Source of the DNA: Verrucomicrobiota bacterium
GTDB taxonomy: Bacteria; Verrucomicrobiota; Verrucomicrobiia; Verrucomicrobiales; Verrucomicrobiaceae
Length of the DNA: 62,064 nucleotides
Direction: 5' to 3'
Assembly: GCA_017301975.1 (NCBI GenBank)
Contig: JAFLEI010000039.1
Location: 1-62,064 of the forward strand
Shown here piece after piece: positions 51,001 through 58,754 of this stretch. Below the pieces are notes generated by a model. That model saw nothing but the letters and a program-made list of their open reading frames with translations, ran no database searches and was not told the DNA's origin. The first letter of the stretch is position 1. Every line of letters begins with the position of its first letter. The translations under genes were made by a program, and so were the position numbers.

Positions 51001-53114
51001 TGGACCAGTACTATGAAACGGCATCCTACTTCGCACAGATCGACCTCAAGGGCGATCCTGCTGCCAAAGGTCAGACCATTGGCGGTACGGCGGTTGAAGG
51101 CGCGAAGCCGTTGTTCGAAATCGTCTCTGACAAAAAGGATGGAGACGTGCTGCATCTGCGCACCAACAAGCCCGTTGCACCCCAGGTGCCATTTGAAACA
51201 GAACTCGTCAGCAAGACCGCAAGCACACGCCGTGAGCAGTTTGCCACCTGGATGACCAGCCCGCAGAACGATTACTTTGCCATGAGCTATGCGAACCGCA
51301 TCTGGGGCTATCTCACTGGAACAGGTGTCATCGAACCGCTGGACGACATCCGCGCCGGCAATCCGCCGAGCAATCCTGAATTGCTGCAATACCTGACGAA
51401 CGAATTTGTGCAGAGCGGCTTCAACGTGCGGCACCTGATGAAGATCATTGCCACCAGCCGTACGTACAACTTGAGCCTGGCCACCAACAAGTGGAACGAG
51501 GATGACAAGACCAACTACAGCCACGCCAAGGCTCGCCGCCTGCCTGCCGAGGTGCTGTTTGACTCTGTCTTTGCCGTGACCGGCAGCATGCCAAACATTC
51601 CTGGCATGCCGAAAGGCACCCGCGCTGCCGCTTTGGCGGACGGACAGGTCAAGCTGCAGGACGGTTTCCTGGCCAACTTCGGCAAACCCGCCCGCGAATC
51701 CGTATGCGAGTGCGAACGCAGCAATGAGGTGAACCTCGGCCCAGTCATGGCCCTGATGAGCGGCCCGACCGTGGGTGATGCCATCAGTGATCCAGGCAAC
51801 GCCATTGCCAAACTCACCAACGAGATCAAAGACGACCGCCAGCTCGTGGATGCCATCTTCCTGCGCATCCTCAACAGCCATGCAAGCGAGAAGGAAATCA
51901 ACGCCGTCCTGGCCTCCATGCAGGAGCTTGATCCAGAGAACAAGCAGCTCGCCGCTGCGCTGCAGGCCAAGGAGGCGGAGCAGAAGCCGATCATTGCCAA
52001 AGCCGAACAGGAGCGCCTTGCCGCCATCGACGCTGCCAAGAAAGAACTCGAAGCCTACAAAGCCAAGATGGCTCCGGAGATCGCCAAAAAAGAAGCTGCA
52101 CGCAAGGCTGCGATCACCGCTGCTGAAGCCAAGGTGAAAACGGTTCAGGACACCGCTGCTGCGAACCAGCCTGCGTGGGAAAATTACCTCGATCTCACCA
52201 CAGAATGGCAGCCGTTTGACAGCATCAAGGTGCAGCGTGCCGCAGGCGTGGAGAAGCTCGAAGTGCAGCCGGATGGCAGCCTCTTTGCCACCGCGCTGCC
52301 CGCAGGCCGTGAAACCGCCGGCAACTACATGCTCATTGGCAAAACAACGCTGACGAACATCACCGCCATCAAGCTGGAGATGCTGCCTGATGACCGCCTG
52401 CCCAGCAACGGGCCCGGCCTCGCCCCCGATGGCAACTTCGTGCTCGGTGAATTCACCGTCCGCACGGACCCGATGGACGCCAAGCGCAGCAAACGCGGAG
52501 GCGAGGAGCAGTTGCTGAAAAATCCGAAGGCCGATTTTGAGCAGACCAACTTTGCCGTCACGGAATTCCTCAAGAAAGGCAATCGTGACCGCGGCTGGGC
52601 TGTCAGCCCGCAGGGGGGATTCCGGCATGAGGCCATCTTTGAATTTGCCAAGCCCATCGCGCATGACGGTGGCTCGCAGTTCAGCATCGTGATGACCTCC
52701 AACTTCCAGAACGGCAAATACAACCCGGGCCGTTTCCGCCTGTGGGTCGCCACCAGCCCCACGGTCCGTTTTGGCACGCCTGCCGCTGTCGCCGCCGCGA
52801 TCAAGGCCGCTAAGCGCACCCCTGAGCAAAATGCGCTGCTCACCCAGCACTTCCTGAATCAGTTCAAGGATTACCAGACGCAGAAGAAGGTGCTCGCCAA
52901 TGCCCGCAGGCCGCTGCCGGTGGATGCGCAGCTCGTGGCGCTGGAAACCAAGCACACCGACAGCCAGAAGCCGATCGTTCTCGATCCCAAGCTCGTGCAG
53001 CTTCGGCGTGATGCTGGATTAAGCCAGAGTCAGCTCGGCAACAAGAGGCTTACGGCTGCGCAGGATCTGGCGTGGGCGCTGATCAACTCACCGGCGTTCT
53101 TGTTTAACCACTAA
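48015..53114 (+). CDS. Giant secreted PSCyt1-WD40-DUF1549-DUF1553 cytochrome c protein
   Basis: About 1699 residues from the ATG at 48015 with a signal peptide (MKTRLLIPALFLAAAVHAAP). Order: a cytochrome c-like PSCyt1 domain with haem motif CNGCH near 46-50; a WD40-type propeller, about 150-490 (repeated SPDGK/W units); an Ig-like Big2 domain, about 530-615; a second c-type motif CNQGTCH near 633-639; another Ig-like domain, about 720-810; DUF1549 (about 815-1035) with the third motif CNKCH near 982; DUF1553 from about 1070. DUF1553 is interrupted by an Ala/Lys-rich coiled coil (about 1309-1380) and a beta module (about 1390-1490) before its terminal FLFNH. These planctomycete/verrucomicrobial proteins are envelope redox proteins of unknown substrate. 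No DUF1501 partner follows. Confidence 0.85.
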   Translation: MKTRLLIPALFLAAAVHAAPPKKEEGIDPNKPVSFYKHIRPIFQAQCNGCHQPAKKKGDYIMTEFVALLKGGEEGHAVVPGKPAESNLLKLIKPDEKGKVEMPQKADPLHETQIALIERWVAEGAKDDTPASAKAQYDMAHPPVYVKAPAITSIDYSPDGSMIAVAGYHEVLVHKADGSGIVARLVGLAERIQKLAWSPDGKKIAVTGGSPARMGEIQIWDVAAKKLELSKSLTFDTLYGASWSPDGKFLAFGCGDNAVRAIDAATGKETLFMGGHSDWVLDTVWGVDGKHVVSCGRDMSVKLTEVATQRFVDNVTSITPGALKGGVQVLARHPLRNEVLIGGTDGVPAIYRMERLTKRVIGDNANLIRKFPAMEGRIFGVDFAPDGKRIAAGTSFEGAGAVNIYASDYDSTMPEAVKKIVETVSGKGPDLDAWVTKDVKQLSSTAIPCGIFSVTFSPDGKMVAVAGQDGQIRLIDSATGTIAKEFVSVPLVKEKILAASDVIVDDSVRVVVEKDHKIETLHTGPTVASIDVEPTTIKIGKPTEYAQFLVTARMSDGTRADVTRMAKITAENTDVVAVNGRGMVRPDKDGATNVKISFLGKTANIPVNVSGMNVALKPDYVRDVMPIMSKLGCNQGTCHGAKEGKAGFKLSLRGYDPVYDVLAFADDLSSRRANVASPEHSLMLLKASGSVPHEGGQLTVPGELYYESLKAWIGQGAKLDLKTPRVTSIELSPKNPVIERIGGRQQLRVIARYADGYVKDVTAEAFLESGNGDVIEADKKGLMTSLRRGEAPILARFEGAYAATTITVMGDRTGFAWKEPEKWNKIDELVAQKWQRMKIEPSGLCSDEDFLRRIHLDLTGLPPKPEEVNAFLADKRDTRTKRSEVVDKLIGNPDFVEHWANKWADMLQVNAKFLGAEGAGGLRTWIKQQVADNTPYDRFAYRIITATGSNKDNPPAAYFKTVRTAEEISENTTHLFLATRFNCNKCHDHPFERWTMDQYYETASYFAQIDLKGDPAAKGQTIGGTAVEGAKPLFEIVSDKKDGDVLHLRTNKPVAPQVPFETELVSKTASTRREQFATWMTSPQNDYFAMSYANRIWGYLTGTGVIEPLDDIRAGNPPSNPELLQYLTNEFVQSGFNVRHLMKIIATSRTYNLSLATNKWNEDDKTNYSHAKARRLPAEVLFDSVFAVTGSMPNIPGMPKGTRAAALADGQVKLQDGFLANFGKPARESVCECERSNEVNLGPVMALMSGPTVGDAISDPGNAIAKLTNEIKDDRQLVDAIFLRILNSHASEKEINAVLASMQELDPENKQLAAALQAKEAEQKPIIAKAEQERLAAIDAAKKELEAYKAKMAPEIAKKEAARKAAITAAEAKVKTVQDTAAANQPAWENYLDLTTEWQPFDSIKVQRAAGVEKLEVQPDGSLFATALPAGRETAGNYMLIGKTTLTNITAIKLEMLPDDRLPSNGPGLAPDGNFVLGEFTVRTDPMDAKRSKRGGEEQLLKNPKADFEQTNFAVTEFLKKGNRDRGWAVSPQGGFRHEAIFEFAKPIAHDGGSQFSIVMTSNFQNGKYNPGRFRLWVATSPTVRFGTPAAVAAAIKAAKRTPEQNALLTQHFLNQFKDYQTQKKVLANARRPLPVDAQLVALETKHTDSQKPIVLDPKLVQLRRDAGLSQSQLGNKRLTAAQDLAWALINSPAFLFNH

Positions 53115-53232
53115 GGCACCAAGTTCAAAGACCAGCCTGGCTTGCTGAACAACCAAGCTGTCTTTTGGATGGTGTGCCGCAAATGCACTGCCGTTTTCGG
53201 ACATCTGCCCGAAAACGTCGGGCATTGACTCC

Positions 53233-53631
53233 ATGACTTCGATGCCGCAGCTTGCGGTCATGTCCACGCCATCAGAGCCCCGTCTCAAAGATGATGCCAG
53301 CCAGAAGGCGTGGTTCCAGAAAGGCATCAACTTGCTGGAGGGACGAAAGCAGGCGCGAGGGCTTGAGGAAAAGCTTCGCCGCCAGATGAGGCGTTCCGTG
53401 ATGCATGAGGTGTATTTCTGGCTCGGAATGATGTGGGTCGTGATGTTATTTTTTAATGCAGGCAAACCCGGTAATGATCCGATCAACTATATCGCTGTAA
53501 TTTGCTCGGTCGTCTTTTTTGCGGCGGCGGTCGATGGAGCTGCTGCCAAGCGCTCCCTGGCCATGCTGGAGTGGATGGAACATCGGCAGGGTGGAGACAA
53601 ACCGGAGGGCCAGGATACCGGACTTCTTTAA
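53233..53631 (+). CDS. Hypothetical membrane protein
   Basis: A 132-residue protein; a later ATG at 53260 is an equally possible start. The N-terminal 65 residues are charged and helical (LEGRKQARGLEEKLRRQMRR), followed by two membrane helices (about 58-75 and 85-105) and a short polar tail. I do not recognise the family. It lies between the giant cytochrome protein and the lipase-like gene, which follows after 6 bases. The 118 bases before it show no clear signal. Confidence 0.5.
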   Translation: MTSMPQLAVMSTPSEPRLKDDASQKAWFQKGINLLEGRKQARGLEEKLRRQMRRSVMHEVYFWLGMMWVVMLFFNAGKPGNDPINYIAVICSVVFFAAAVDGAAAKRSLAMLEWMEHRQGGDKPEGQDTGLL

Positions 53632-53637
53632 TTCGGC

Positions 53638-54309
53638 ATGTCTGCATCTGCTCTTTCTCCCACTCCCACCGTCGTCCTCATACACGGACTCGGCCGTTCA
53701 CGGCGCAGCATGTGGCTGGTGGGGCTGTGGCTGAAGTTTTGCGGGTATCGGGTGAAGAGCATTGACTATCCCTCTCACCGCAGTTCCATTGCGGATGCGG
53801 TGCAGAATCACCTCAATCCGGCGCTGGAGCGGCTGGAGATTGAGGCGGGTTCGCGAGTTCATTTTGTGACGCATTCGCTCGGGGGTATTGTGTTTCGGGC
53901 CTGGGCGGCGCAGCGTGATCCGGCGTTTCCGCTGGGTCGTGCGGTGCTGCTAGCGCCGCCGAACCAGGGCAGCCAGATCATTGATGAACTGGGCCAGTGG
54001 CGCTGGGTGCGCTGGCTGCTGGGGCCGGTGTCAGCAGAGCTCGGCACGGATGCCGCCAGTACTCCGAACACGCTGGGGCCGCTGCCTCCTGAGACGGGCG
54101 TCATCATGGGAAACAAGGACACGCTGCCGATTTTCCGGCGTTTGCTGGGAGAGGAATCGGACGGTGTGGTGACGATTGCCAGCTCGCACGGAGAAGGCGA
54201 GGCGGACCATGTCCTGCTGCCGACGAATCATGCCACGATCATCCTGCAGCCCGCGGTTTTCAGGGCGGTGAACCGGTTTTTGAAGACGGGGAGTTTTGCG
54301 GAGGTGTGA
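53638..54309 (+). CDS. Lipase-like alpha/beta hydrolase
   Basis: A 223-residue alpha/beta hydrolase of the PGAP1/lipase class. The oxyanion region is TVVLIHGLGRSRRSMW near the start, the nucleophile elbow is VTHSLGGIVFR (serine near 81), and a late histidine in HADHVLLPTNHATIIL-like sequence (EADHVLLPTNHATI) would complete the triad; the acid is probably in the DTLPIF segment or nearby. There is no signal peptide, so it acts in the cytoplasm or is membrane-associated. Substrate unknown: an acyl ester is likely. Confidence 0.8.
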   Translation: MSASALSPTPTVVLIHGLGRSRRSMWLVGLWLKFCGYRVKSIDYPSHRSSIADAVQNHLNPALERLEIEAGSRVHFVTHSLGGIVFRAWAAQRDPAFPLGRAVLLAPPNQGSQIIDELGQWRWVRWLLGPVSAELGTDAASTPNTLGPLPPETGVIMGNKDTLPIFRRLLGEESDGVVTIASSHGEGEADHVLLPTNHATIILQPAVFRAVNRFLKTGSFAEV

Positions 54310-54315
54310 GCGCTG

Positions 54316-56070
54316 TTACGGTGCCGCCAGCTTCGTCACCACGTGGCTCATGTATGGGAAGAGCTGTTTCTTGCGACTCACGACGCCGGCCATGTCATAG
54401 ACGTGCTCCTTGGCCTGCGGGTAGTCGATGGCGTCGATGACGCGCTGATCCCCGGCCACCAGCAGCACGCTGTGATGGCGGGTGATGTCGGTGACCATGA
54501 GGCAGGCGAAGTGGAGATTGTGTTTGGTGAGCAGTGACTGCAGGGCGCCCTGCAGCTCGGCTTCGCGTTTCCAGAACTCTTCGAGACCGAGTTCCTCGAT
54601 CTGGGAGATGCTGATGTGCCAGCCGTTTTCTTCGAAGACCTTGCGGTCGCTTTCCAAGGCGCGGTCGGGCGTGTGCTCACGCAGCATGGAGCCGGCGGCG
54701 AAGAAGTCTTTGACGAACTGGGCGCTGTCGATGCCGCCGATGCCGCTGAGCCATTCGAGGATTTCCTTGTCCGTGCTCGTCGTGGTCGGGCTGGTGAGGT
54801 GCAGCGTGTCGGAGATGATGCCTGCGCAGAGGCAGATGGCGGTGGACTTGTCCGGTGCGGCCTCGCGCATGCGGTACATGATGCCCACAATGGTCGAGGT
54901 GCTGCCGACGGGCTCGTTGATGAAACGAATCGGCTCCTTGGTGCGCAGATTGCCGCTGAGGCGGTGGTGGTCGATCACCTCAATGATTTCAGCTTCGTCC
55001 GCGCCGGCGACGGCCTGGGCGAATTCATTGTGATCCACCAGCACGAGCTTCATGCGTGGCAGGTCAATGAGATCCGATTTGGAAAAGACGCCGAGGAGCT
55101 TCTGGGTTTCTTCATCGACGACGGGAAACAGGGGCTGGCTGGAATGCTGGGCGGCCGGGACGATTTCGCGCAGAGGCGTGCGAGAGCCGAAGGAGAGGAA
55201 CTCATGTGTCAGCGCCTCGCCGATGGGGCGGGAGAAACGCAGGAGCTGAGAAGTGCTGGCGGTGTCATAGGGGGAATAAATGATGGCGACACCCTGCTGC
55301 GCCGCGCGTGTCAGGATGCTCGGGGCTGCTTTGAATTTCCCGGTGATGATGAGGCAGCGCGCATTCATCTCGATGGCCAGTTCGTGAATCTCAGGGCGGT
55401 CACCCGTGACCACCACGAGGCGGTTCACAGGGAATTGCTGGGCACGTTTGCGCGTGGTTTCCACGCTGGAGGCGGCCACGACGAGAACGAAATCCTGGAT
55501 CGTTTCAAGATCTGCAGCGGCACCGCCGAGGATGCCGTCGAGGGCATTCACGATGTTGAGCAGACTGCTGCGGACTTCACGATTGGCCTTGTCTGTTTTC
55601 TCATTGGTCTGCGCGGGCAGGAAGAGCTGGGCGAGCTCCTGAATGGCCGGCATGCCGAGCAAGCGGCCTTCGTCATCGACGATGGGGATGCTGCGGAAGT
55701 TGTGATCCATCATCATCCGGTACACCGAGAGGAAAGTCTGGTGAGGGCTGGCGGTGAAAACATCCCGCCTGGAGATGGAGGCGGCGGTGGGCCGGACATC
55801 GAGCAGAAGCTTGGGACCGGGGACACCGGCCGTCTGCAGCACCCAGTTGGTGCGCACACTCAGCTCGCCACAGCATGCGGCCACCGCCTTCATGCCGCGT
55901 ACATCGCGCAAAAAAGCCGCATAGCCGATGGCGGAGCAGATCGCGTCCGTATCGGGATTGCGATGCCCAATGACGTGGATCGTATCCGCAGTGGTAGGCT
56001 GACGCAAAGCCGACGAAATGCGGACGATCAGCGACGAATGATCCGTCGCGGCTATTTCTGGGGCGGCCAT
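54316..56070 (-). CDS. ppaC: Regulated family II inorganic pyrophosphatase (CBS-DRTGG type)
   Basis: A 584-residue Mn/Co-dependent pyrophosphatase, nearly twice the length of the simple enzyme. The DHH domain begins VIGHRNPDTDAICSAIGYAA and resumes after about residue 340 with EIIEVIDHHRLSGNLRTK and AGIISDTLHLTSPTTTSTDK. Inserted between are two CBS motifs (about 80-135 and 290-335) around a DRTGG-like domain (about 195-280). In this class CBS domains bind AMP/ADP or diadenosine polyphosphates and switch activity. It removes PPi from biosynthetic reactions. The C-terminal DHHA2 part (RKVFEENGWHISISQIEELG) is complete. Confidence 0.9.
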   Translation of the reverse strand: MAAPEIAATDHSSLIVRISSALRQPTTADTIHVIGHRNPDTDAICSAIGYAAFLRDVRGMKAVAACCGELSVRTNWVLQTAGVPGPKLLLDVRPTAASISRRDVFTASPHQTFLSVYRMMMDHNFRSIPIVDDEGRLLGMPAIQELAQLFLPAQTNEKTDKANREVRSSLLNIVNALDGILGGAAADLETIQDFVLVVAASSVETTRKRAQQFPVNRLVVVTGDRPEIHELAIEMNARCLIITGKFKAAPSILTRAAQQGVAIIYSPYDTASTSQLLRFSRPIGEALTHEFLSFGSRTPLREIVPAAQHSSQPLFPVVDEETQKLLGVFSKSDLIDLPRMKLVLVDHNEFAQAVAGADEAEIIEVIDHHRLSGNLRTKEPIRFINEPVGSTSTIVGIMYRMREAAPDKSTAICLCAGIISDTLHLTSPTTTSTDKEILEWLSGIGGIDSAQFVKDFFAAGSMLREHTPDRALESDRKVFEENGWHISISQIEELGLEEFWKREAELQGALQSLLTKHNLHFACLMVTDITRHHSVLLVAGDQRVIDAIDYPQAKEHVYDMAGVVSRKKQLFPYMSHVVTKLAAP

Positions 56071-56097
56071 GCGTCAGGCGGTAGGGAAGGAGCAAAC

Positions 56098-56694
56098 TCA
56101 GGCAAAACCCAGCGCGGTGATGCGGGCATGCACGGCGTCCTTGTTTTCAAGCAGTTCCGCAATGGGGTCCCACTTGCCAGTGGTCAGCGCTTCGTGCGCG
56201 GAGCCCGGCAGGGTGATGGAAAACTCCTGGTCTTCAAAGAACACTTTGCCGGAGGCGACGTCGATGGTGACTTCGAGCTTCGGGTTGCGCTCGATCTCGT
56301 TGGCCAGCACGCGGATGTCCTCAGCGCTCGCGCAAACGCAGGGGATGCCAAGGGTGGTGCAGTTGCCGAAGAAAATTTCGGCGAAGCTCTCGGCGATCAC
56401 GGCACGGATGCCGAAGCGGTAGAGAGCCTGAGGGGCGTGCTCGCGGGAGCTGCCGCAGCCGAAATTGGTGCCGGAGAGCAGAATGTTGGCGCCTTTGAAG
56501 CGAGGATCGTCAAGCGGGTGGCCTGTGGGCTTGCCGTCCTTGTCGAAACGCACGTCGTAGAAAGCGAATTCGCCGAGGCCGTCAAAGGTCACGCATTTCA
56601 TGAAGCGTGCCGGGATGATGCGGTCAGTGTCGATGTCCGAGCCAGGAACGTAAACGCCGCAGCCGGTAACTTGGGTGATTTTTGCGAGTGCCAT
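56098..56694 (-). CDS. leuD: 3-isopropylmalate dehydratase small subunit
   Basis: A 198-residue swivel-domain subunit of isopropylmalate isomerase (leucine pathway). Features: YVPGSDIDTDRIIPARFMKC at the start (DTDRIIPARF is the substrate loop), ILLSGTNFGCGSSREHAPQA, and the FAEIFFGNCTTLGIPCV motif. Length matches LeuD (about 190-210). leuC is not nearby; the next gene on the strand is the pyrophosphatase, 27 bases downstream. A homoaconitase-type role is possible but less likely. Confidence 0.9.
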   Translation of the reverse strand: MALAKITQVTGCGVYVPGSDIDTDRIIPARFMKCVTFDGLGEFAFYDVRFDKDGKPTGHPLDDPRFKGANILLSGTNFGCGSSREHAPQALYRFGIRAVIAESFAEIFFGNCTTLGIPCVCASAEDIRVLANEIERNPKLEVTIDVASGKVFFEDQEFSITLPGSAHEALTTGKWDPIAELLENKDAVHARITALGFA

Positions 56695-56742
56695 GAGGGG
56701 CAGCGATTGTAGCGGAAATCAGCGCGAGGGCAAATGCACATC

Positions 56743-58659
56743 TCAGCGTCCTTGCTGCTGGATCAGGGCGGCCCGTGCCTGATCGGCCTCCAGGGCGGTC
56801 TGCCGCAGGAGTTCGCGGTAGCTGTCCAGCCAGTTGGCGGCGCCTTCAGGGTTCTTGACGTGGGCCTTTCCGGCCCAGAGGTAGGCAAATTCAGCCTCCT
56901 GATAGTGTTTCAGGCGGTGGTAGTGCATTCCCAGGGCCATGCGGGGCTCCTCGTAGAGCGGGGCGAGTGTCAGCGCCCGCTGGATGGCGTTAAACGCGGC
57001 ATCATTTTTGCCGGCGGCGTCCAAGGCATCCGCCAGCGCGAGCTGGTAGAGATAATTGTAGGGATTCAGCGTCGTGGCACGGGTGAGCTCCCTCATGGAG
57101 GCGTCCACCGTGCGGAGGTAGGCATCCTTGGTCATGCCGGAATGGATGGAGTCCATCAAGGCCAGGCCATGCTGATAGGCCAGCACGGCATTGCGCGGAT
57201 CCATCAGCGTGGCGCGTGCAAAATGAGGCAGGGATTTGGCGGTTGCGCCATCCTTGATTTGGAGCCGGGCATAGGCGGCATAACCATCGGCGGTGCCAAA
57301 GATGACGGCAGCGCCCAGCAGCGCGGCGGAGGCTGCCAGCATGGTGATTTTCATGAGGAAGCGCAGCCCCCAGATGCGGCGGGGTTTATAGACCTCGCTC
57401 TCGATGCCCGGATTGGCGAGCAGGCCGAGGAGGATGGCACCGACCACTGCCGTGATCGGGATGTGGCCTTGAAATTCAAACACGGCTTGCACCAGAGTGG
57501 CCAGCAGTGCGGCGATGCCGCCGAGGGTGAGCGCCAGCGCATTGCTGCCGAGCATGCCGGTGGCGGGAAATTTTTCGGTGGTGAACCAGCGCAGAAAACG
57601 CAGCCCATTCATTAGGTGGGCCAGCACCGCCAGCAGCACCAGCACCAGACCGGCCCAGCCGTAATCCGCCAGGGTCTGCAGGTATTCATTGTGGGCGAAA
57701 AGCGCATCCCCCATGTAGGGCGAAGACTCAGGATCCCGATGGGTGATGCTGCCTTCGTAAAACATGCGTGATCCCACGCCGATCAACGGTGACTCGGCAT
57801 TCTGAGCCAGTGCGGCACGCCAGATGTGCACGCGCATGTCCTCTGCCAGCGGGCTCGTCCACTGGCGCCTGAGCATGGATTCCTCATTCACCTTGTAGAG
57901 CGCGCCGCCCACCGCACCACCCACCAGCAGCAGGGCGATGATCAGCCATTTGAACAGGGAGCGCTTCGTGCTCCACACGAGCCACAGTGTGAGCAGCAGA
58001 AACACAGCGCCACCCACGGCCAGACCCAGCATCGCAGCCCGGCTGGCGGTCAGGGCCACTCCTGCAAGCATTGACAAGATGCCGAATCCCAGCAGCAGCC
58101 GGGAGGCGATGTGAATGCGTGCAAACAGCATCATGCCCGCGGACAGGAAAGCCGCGAACGAGAGGAAAGCCGCGAGATGATTGGGATTGTTGAAGAAGCC
58201 GCCGATGCGCCCGGGTGGAAAGGACCGCGAAAAACCCGGCACCAGATGGAAATCCCACCGCCCTTTGAAATGAATCCAGCCGGCGGTCAGATTTCCAGCC
58301 ACGAGCACCAGCAGAACACAGACGATGCCCAGCCGCCATTTCGAGTCGCTGACGGCTGTCACGGTCAATAGGTAGGCCACGAAACCCGCCAGCAGCACGG
58401 CTGCGTCCTCACGCGCATAAACTTCCACGGGCGATGTCCAAGCGCGCCAGCCCACGTAAACAGCAAGCATGAGCACGGTGAGGAGGCACCAGTCACTCGG
58501 CTGGAAACTCACGCGGAGCTTCCAGCGCAGCACGGTCACCAGACCCGCCAGCCCCAGCAGGAAACACCCCGGCCAGAAGAACAGCAGCCGCGTCTCCGTG
58601 CCGAGCAATCCGGTCACGAACAGGCCAAGGAGAAAGAGAATGAGAGCGAGTTTCTGCAT
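56743..58659 (-). CDS. O-antigen ligase-like membrane protein with C-terminal repeats
   Basis: About 638 residues from the ATG at 58659. The first 440 residues carry about 11-12 hydrophobic helices and a large outside loop with RVHIWRAALAQNAESPLIGV, then GSRMFYEGSITHRDPESSPY and AHNEYLQTLADYGWAGLVLV. These are the Wzy_C/WaaL motifs (Arg and His in the loop). The last 200 residues are TPR-like helical repeats (HYHRLKHYQEAEFAYLWAGK). Such proteins ligate or polymerise O-antigen or other polysaccharides. It starts 95 bases after the murC-murB stop, on the same strand. Confidence 0.82.
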   Translation of the reverse strand: MQKLALILFLLGLFVTGLLGTETRLLFFWPGCFLLGLAGLVTVLRWKLRVSFQPSDWCLLTVLMLAVYVGWRAWTSPVEVYAREDAAVLLAGFVAYLLTVTAVSDSKWRLGIVCVLLVLVAGNLTAGWIHFKGRWDFHLVPGFSRSFPPGRIGGFFNNPNHLAAFLSFAAFLSAGMMLFARIHIASRLLLGFGILSMLAGVALTASRAAMLGLAVGGAVFLLLTLWLVWSTKRSLFKWLIIALLLVGGAVGGALYKVNEESMLRRQWTSPLAEDMRVHIWRAALAQNAESPLIGVGSRMFYEGSITHRDPESSPYMGDALFAHNEYLQTLADYGWAGLVLVLLAVLAHLMNGLRFLRWFTTEKFPATGMLGSNALALTLGGIAALLATLVQAVFEFQGHIPITAVVGAILLGLLANPGIESEVYKPRRIWGLRFLMKITMLAASAALLGAAVIFGTADGYAAYARLQIKDGATAKSLPHFARATLMDPRNAVLAYQHGLALMDSIHSGMTKDAYLRTVDASMRELTRATTLNPYNYLYQLALADALDAAGKNDAAFNAIQRALTLAPLYEEPRMALGMHYHRLKHYQEAEFAYLWAGKAHVKNPEGAANWLDSYRELLRQTALEADQARAALIQQQGR

Positions 58660-58754
58660 GTCAAAAGGCCGCCCAGAGACGGAACAAGTGGAAACTGAAC
58701 ACCGGTTCTCCAAAGTTGGACACTGAAAAAAGCGTCTCAGTTGTCAGACTGTTG

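Noticed and set aside
54616..56712. A 698-codon plus-strand frame opposite the pyrophosphatase and leuD
   Set aside because: It spans two well-recognised genes on the other strand and has antisense-like composition without motifs.
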